Positions 61,151 through 64,000 of a DNA stretch of 64,000 nt are shown one piece after another. Location of the stretch: the NCBI RefSeq assembly GCF_014323705.1, contig NZ_JABVEC010000031.1, positions 19,518-83,517 on the forward strand. The letters are read 5' to 3'. Under the pieces are notes generated by a model, which was not told the origin of the DNA, did no database searches, and worked only from the letters and a program-made list of their open reading frames with translations. The position numbers and the translations under genes are program-made. How positions within the stretch are numbered: the stretch's first letter is position 1; each line of letters opens with the position of its first letter. Origin of the DNA: Actinomadura alba (GTDB lineage Bacteria > Actinomycetota > Actinomycetes > Streptosporangiales > Streptosporangiaceae).

Positions 61151-62041
61151 ATGACGACCACAGCCGATCCCGCCGTGCCAGTGATCGGATCGCTGTCTCC
61201 CTCCCGGGCCGGGGACTTCATGACCTGCCCGCTGCTGTACCGCTTCCGGGTGATCGACCAGATCCCCGAGAGACCGAGCCCCGCCGCGGTCCGCGGCACC
61301 CTGGTCCACGCGGTGCTCGAGCGGCTGTTCGACCTGCCCGCCGCCGAGCGGACGGTGCCCGCGGCACTGGACCTGCTCGACCCGCAGTGGGAGCGGCTGC
61401 TCAGCGAGGACGCCGGCCTGGCCGAGCTGTTCGACGGCGACGCGCAGGGGACGGCCGAGCAGGCCGAATGGCTGGCCCAGGCCCGGCAGATGCTCGAGCG
61501 CTACTTCGCGCTCGAGGACCCGCGCCGGCTCGAGCCGGCGGAGCGGGAACTGTTCGTCGAGACGGTGCTGGAGTCGGGACTGAAGCTGCGCGGATACATC
61601 GACCGGGTCGATGTCGCGCCCACCGGCGAGGTACGCGTCGTCGACTACAAGACCGGCGCCGCCCCGCGGGTCGACTTCGAGGCTCGGGCGCTGTTTCAGA
61701 TGAAGTTCTACGCTCTGGTGCTGTGGCGGCTGCACGGCACGGTGCCGAGACTTCTGCAGCTGATGTACCTCGGCAACGGCGAGATCCTGCGCTATGCCCC
61801 CGACGAGGCGGATCTGCGGGCGACCGAGCGTAAGGTCGAGGCGCTCTGGCAGGCGATCCGGCGGGCGATGGACACGGGTGAGTGGCGGCCTCGCACGAGC
61901 CGCCTGTGCGACTGGTGCGATCACAAGCAGCGCTGCCCCTCGTTCGGCGGGACCCCGCCGCCGCTGCCCTCGGTCCCCGCCGCCCGCACCTCCCCCGCCG
62001 ACGAGGAACCGCCGTCACGCGACCGCCGCGCCGACGTCTGA
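61151..62041 (+). CDS. RecB-family PD-(D/E)XK exonuclease with predicted iron-sulphur cluster
   Basis: This 296-residue protein has an N-terminal 'SLSPSRAGDFMTCPLLYRFR' (first Cys), then 'GTLVHAVLERLF', the nuclease core 'LRGYIDRVDVAPTGEVRVVD' followed by Y-K-T-G (D...D-x-K), and 'LCDWCDHKQRCPSF' with three more Cys. One N-terminal plus three C-terminal cysteines is the [4Fe-4S]-staple arrangement of AddB/Dna2-type nucleases. A role in DNA repair is likely. ATG 61151 begins it; it is divergent from the protease gene, a linkage kept in many actinobacteria. Confidence 0.92.
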   Translation: MTTTADPAVPVIGSLSPSRAGDFMTCPLLYRFRVIDQIPERPSPAAVRGTLVHAVLERLFDLPAAERTVPAALDLLDPQWERLLSEDAGLAELFDGDAQGTAEQAEWLAQARQMLERYFALEDPRRLEPAERELFVETVLESGLKLRGYIDRVDVAPTGEVRVVDYKTGAAPRVDFEARALFQMKFYALVLWRLHGTVPRLLQLMYLGNGEILRYAPDEADLRATERKVEALWQAIRRAMDTGEWRPRTSRLCDWCDHKQRCPSFGGTPPPLPSVPAARTSPADEEPPSRDRRADV

Positions 62042-62204
62042 GCGGACCGGGCCCGGCGCCGCGCGCCGCGACCGGATCGGACCGCCCAGGAAACCCGGCG
62101 GAACGGGCGAACAGGCCCGCTGACCGGCGAGTCATCCTTCCGGAGGAGACGAGATCCCCGTTCAGGAGGGCTCGCCGCCGGACACGACGCCCTACTGTGA
62201 AACC

Positions 62205-63407
62205 GTGTCACCGCCCAACCGCGGCCTCCGGCTCTGGCTGCACACCCACCCCACCACCCGTGACGGCGTCATCGCCCTCATCCTCATCGCGGTGGGACTG
62301 CCGCACATGTTCCTGCAGAAGCTGCCGCCGGAGCTGGCGTACAAGGACGCCGACGCGCTCAACGTGGTCATCGTCGTCGCCTCGATCGCCGTCCTGACGC
62401 TGCGGCAGCGCTACCCGCTCACGGTGCTCGCGTGCGTGCTGGCCGGCGAGATCGCGCTGACGGTCCTCGACTATCCCCCCGCCGCCGGGGACATCCTGGC
62501 CTTCCTCATCGCGGTCTACACCGTCGCGGCACATCGTGGTCTCGCGCACAGCGCGTTGGGCGGCGTCATCGCACTCGCCGCCTTCTTCTTCATGATCTCG
62601 CACATCAACGAGGTCACCTTGGCCGAGCAGATCACGAACGTGGCGCTGCTGATCGGGGTGTGGTGGCTCGGCCGGGGTCTCCGGCTGCGCCGCGCCTACC
62701 TCGCCGAACTCGAGCACCGCGCCATGCGGCTGGAGCGGGCCCGCGGCACCGACGCGCGCGCCGCCCGCGTCGAGGAGCGGTCCCGCATCGCCCGCGAACT
62801 GCACGACGTCGTGGCGCACCACGTCAGCGTGATGACCGTGCAGGCGGGAGCGGCCCGCCGCATCCTCGACAAGGATCCGGAGCGGACCCGTGAGGCGCTG
62901 AGCACCATCGAAGAGGTGGGCCGCACCGCGCTCAGCGAGATGCGCCGTATCGTCGGCGTGCTGCGCACCGAGCGCGACGCCGAGCCCAGCGGGCGGGAAC
63001 TCGCGCCGCAGCCCGGCGTGCACGACATCGGCGGCCTCGTCGACCAGGTCCGCGAGACGGGGCTGTCCGTCCAGCTCTGGATCGAGGGAGAGCTCCGCCC
63101 GCTCTCACCAGGCGTGGACCTGGCCGCCTTCCGGCTGGTCCAGGAGGCGCTCACCAACACGCTGAAGCACGCGGGCCCGCAGGCTCGCGCCTGGGTCCGG
63201 CTGAACTACGGCGACCGTCAGCTCACGGTGGACATCGAGGACGACGGGCGCGGTGTCGCGGCCGCCCTCGGCGACAACGGTGACCGTCCCGGTCACGGCC
63301 TGGTCGGCATGTACGAGCGCGTCGCCCTCTATGGTGGCGAACTACGGATCGGGCCCCGCAAAGGCGGAGGTTTCGAGGTCCGGGCCCGATTCCCTCTGGA
63401 GGCATAG
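62205..63407 (+). CDS. sensor histidine kinase of the HisKA_3 (NarL-partner) type
   Basis: This 400-residue protein has four to six N-terminal transmembrane helices (about 20-160), then a linker helix, HisKA_3 with 'EERSRIARELHDVVAHHVSV' (phospho-His in R-E-L-H-D) and an HATPase domain ('LVQEALTNTLKHAG', 'VDIEDDGRGVAAALG', 'GHGLVGMYERVALYGG'). It has no large extracellular sensor, so the signal is probably membrane or envelope stress. GTG 62205 is the start. Its partner regulator is the next gene, but a hairpin repeat lies between them. Confidence 0.92.
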   Translation: MSPPNRGLRLWLHTHPTTRDGVIALILIAVGLPHMFLQKLPPELAYKDADALNVVIVVASIAVLTLRQRYPLTVLACVLAGEIALTVLDYPPAAGDILAFLIAVYTVAAHRGLAHSALGGVIALAAFFFMISHINEVTLAEQITNVALLIGVWWLGRGLRLRRAYLAELEHRAMRLERARGTDARAARVEERSRIARELHDVVAHHVSVMTVQAGAARRILDKDPERTREALSTIEEVGRTALSEMRRIVGVLRTERDAEPSGRELAPQPGVHDIGGLVDQVRETGLSVQLWIEGELRPLSPGVDLAAFRLVQEALTNTLKHAGPQARAWVRLNYGDRQLTVDIEDDGRGVAAALGDNGDRPGHGLVGMYERVALYGGELRIGPRKGGGFEVRARFPLEA

Positions 63408-63458
63408 AATCTCGTGACGACCGTGCACAAGTACGCCCGTACCCCACGTCAGGGCGCC

Positions 63459-63605
63459 CGCGAGCAGCCGAGCGGAGCGAGGCCATGAGCCGCGAGTGGC
63501 GCGGTGGCGGCTGGACTGAGAAGCGCAGGGAGCCTGCGACCGGAGCGACGAGGGAAGCCGCCACCTCGAAGCGCCGCGAGCAGCTGAGCGGAGCGAGGCC
63601 ATGAG
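63459..63605. repeat. 31-nt direct repeats flanking the hairpin element
   Basis: The 31-nt sequences at 63459-63489 and 63575-63605 are identical except for one C/T difference. Each ends in GAGCGGAGCGAGGCCATGAG, so the second copy supplies the ATG of the response regulator. The hairpin element lies between them. The arrangement looks like an element inserted with duplication of the sequence around a start codon, or like tandem duplication of the element's own tail. Confidence 0.8.
63496..63577. repeat. hairpin repeat element, copy B (43-nt conserved core, covarying stem)
   Basis: The inner stem 63503-63512 with 63556-63565 (10 bp), a 5-nt right-side bulge (63566-63570) and an outer stem 63496-63502 with 63571-63577 (7 pairs, one a G-T pair) surround the core 63513-63555. 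The core equals that of copy A at 41 of 43 positions. Four of the ten inner-stem pairs differ from copy A and each is compensated. It sits between the kinase and regulator genes, so it would be part of the operon transcript. Confidence 0.85.
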
Positions 63606-64000
63606 TACAGTCCGGGTGCTGCTCGTCGACGACCAGCCGCTGTTGCGCACCGGCTTCCGGTTGATCTTGGAGGCCGAGAGCGACATCGCGGTGGTGGGTG
63701 AGGCCGGTGAGGGCGCGACCGCGGTGGATCTCACCCGCTCTCTGATGCCGGATGTGGTGCTCATGGACATCCGCATGCCGGGAGTCGACGGAATCGAGGC
63801 CACCCGGCGGATCGTCCGCGAGGGCGCCGCGACCCATGACCCGCGGGTGCTGATCCTCACGACGTTCGATCTGGACGAGTACGTCATCGAGGCGGTGCGG
63901 GCGGGTGCGAGCGGCTTCCTACTGAAGGACTCCCCGCCGGAGGATCTCGTGACGGCGATCCGGATCGTCGCGGCGGGTGACGCGATCGTGGCGCCCAGCG
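63601..64000 (+). CDS. NarL/FixJ-family response regulator (partial, runs off the window)
   Basis: The visible 133 residues form the receiver domain: 'VRVLLVDDQPLLRTGFRLIL' (acidic pair), phospho-Asp in 'DVVLMDIRMPGVDGIEATRR', Thr in 'VLILTTFDLDEY' and Lys in 'GASGFLLKDSPPEDLVTAIR'. The DNA-binding helix-turn-helix lies beyond the window. It is the partner of the kinase ending at 63407. The start is ATG 63601 inside the second 31-nt repeat; GAGCGGAGCGAGG upstream serves as the ribosome-binding region. Confidence 0.92.
   Translation, partial: MSTVRVLLVDDQPLLRTGFRLILEAESDIAVVGEAGEGATAVDLTRSLMPDVVLMDIRMPGVDGIEATRRIVREGAATHDPRVLILTTFDLDEYVIEAVRAGASGFLLKDSPPEDLVTAIRIVAAGDAIVAPS

Noticed and set aside
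63485..63600. A separate short gene starting at the first ATGAG (63485)
   Set aside because: The frame crosses the hairpin repeat and encodes only repeat-derived sequence; it is better explained as part of the duplicated 31-nt tail.

Overview
The window comes from a very GC-rich actinomycete chromosome. It carries a Pup-proteasome locus, Dop, an ARC ATPase, F420/FMN split-barrel proteins, MerR/FHA/DUF881 synteny shared with Mycobacterium and Streptomyces, an actinobacterial-type cardiolipin synthase and frequent GTG starts. The gene mix suggests a Streptosporangiales-like genus; that placement is inferred. I saw no rRNA, tRNA, CRISPR array, prophage or intact insertion sequence.

Layout. 0-3.1 kb: the end of a TetR regulator, a DUF5999 protein, an alpha/beta hydrolase, a PPOX-type oxidoreductase and a TPR protein. 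3.1-6.2 kb: gcvP behind a glycine riboswitch. 6.4-17.4 kb: a large flippase-like membrane protein, then a mostly minus-strand block (MerR, bifunctional nuclease, FtsR-type MerR, Zn-ribbon/FHA protein, DUF881 - small basic protein - DUF881, mannose-1-phosphate guanylyltransferase-like fusion, cardiolipin synthase). It matches the order around Rv1822-Rv1832 of M. tuberculosis, but gcvH is missing. 17.4-23.8 kb: Nudix hydrolase, MFS exporter, methyltransferase and a 1028-residue protein that looks like a catalytically decayed SF1 helicase with a long coiled-coil insertion.

23.8-42.6 kb is the most striking part: a DosR/DevR-type dormancy island. It holds a DosS-like GAF-GAF kinase and a DosR-like regulator whose recognition helix looks the same as the mycobacterial one, surrounded by homologues of known DosR-regulon classes: UspA proteins, a DUF1876 protein, a WS/DGAT acyltransferase, an Rv1733c-like membrane protein, PPOX-fold proteins, a CBS-domain protein and an Rv2629/Vms1-like release factor. 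Eight intergenic palindromes of the GGGAC-N4-GTCCC type lie in front of these genes, most with the centre 68-96 nt from the start codon. RecQ, an ECF42-type sigma factor with its DGPF partner, an M20 amidohydrolase and an HExxH protein sit inside the same stretch.

42.6-50.7 kb: a TetR regulator, an rtcB pseudogene with an internal deletion, an SRPBCC protein, an enoyl-CoA hydratase, a class-I glutamine-amidotransferase-like protein that has lost its Cys and His, an 800-nt decayed stretch, thyX and a molybdopterin oxidoreductase. 51-61 kb: the proteasome locus (arc, dop, pup, prcB, prcA; no pafA next to it) followed by trmI, a site-2 protease and a RecB-like nuclease. 62.2 kb to the end: a two-component pair whose two genes are separated by a hairpin repeat.

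Two copies of that hairpin element (about 8.95 kb and 63.5 kb) share a 43-nt core at 41 of 43 positions, but their 10-bp stems differ at four base pairs, all compensated on the other arm. This is evidence for a selected secondary structure.
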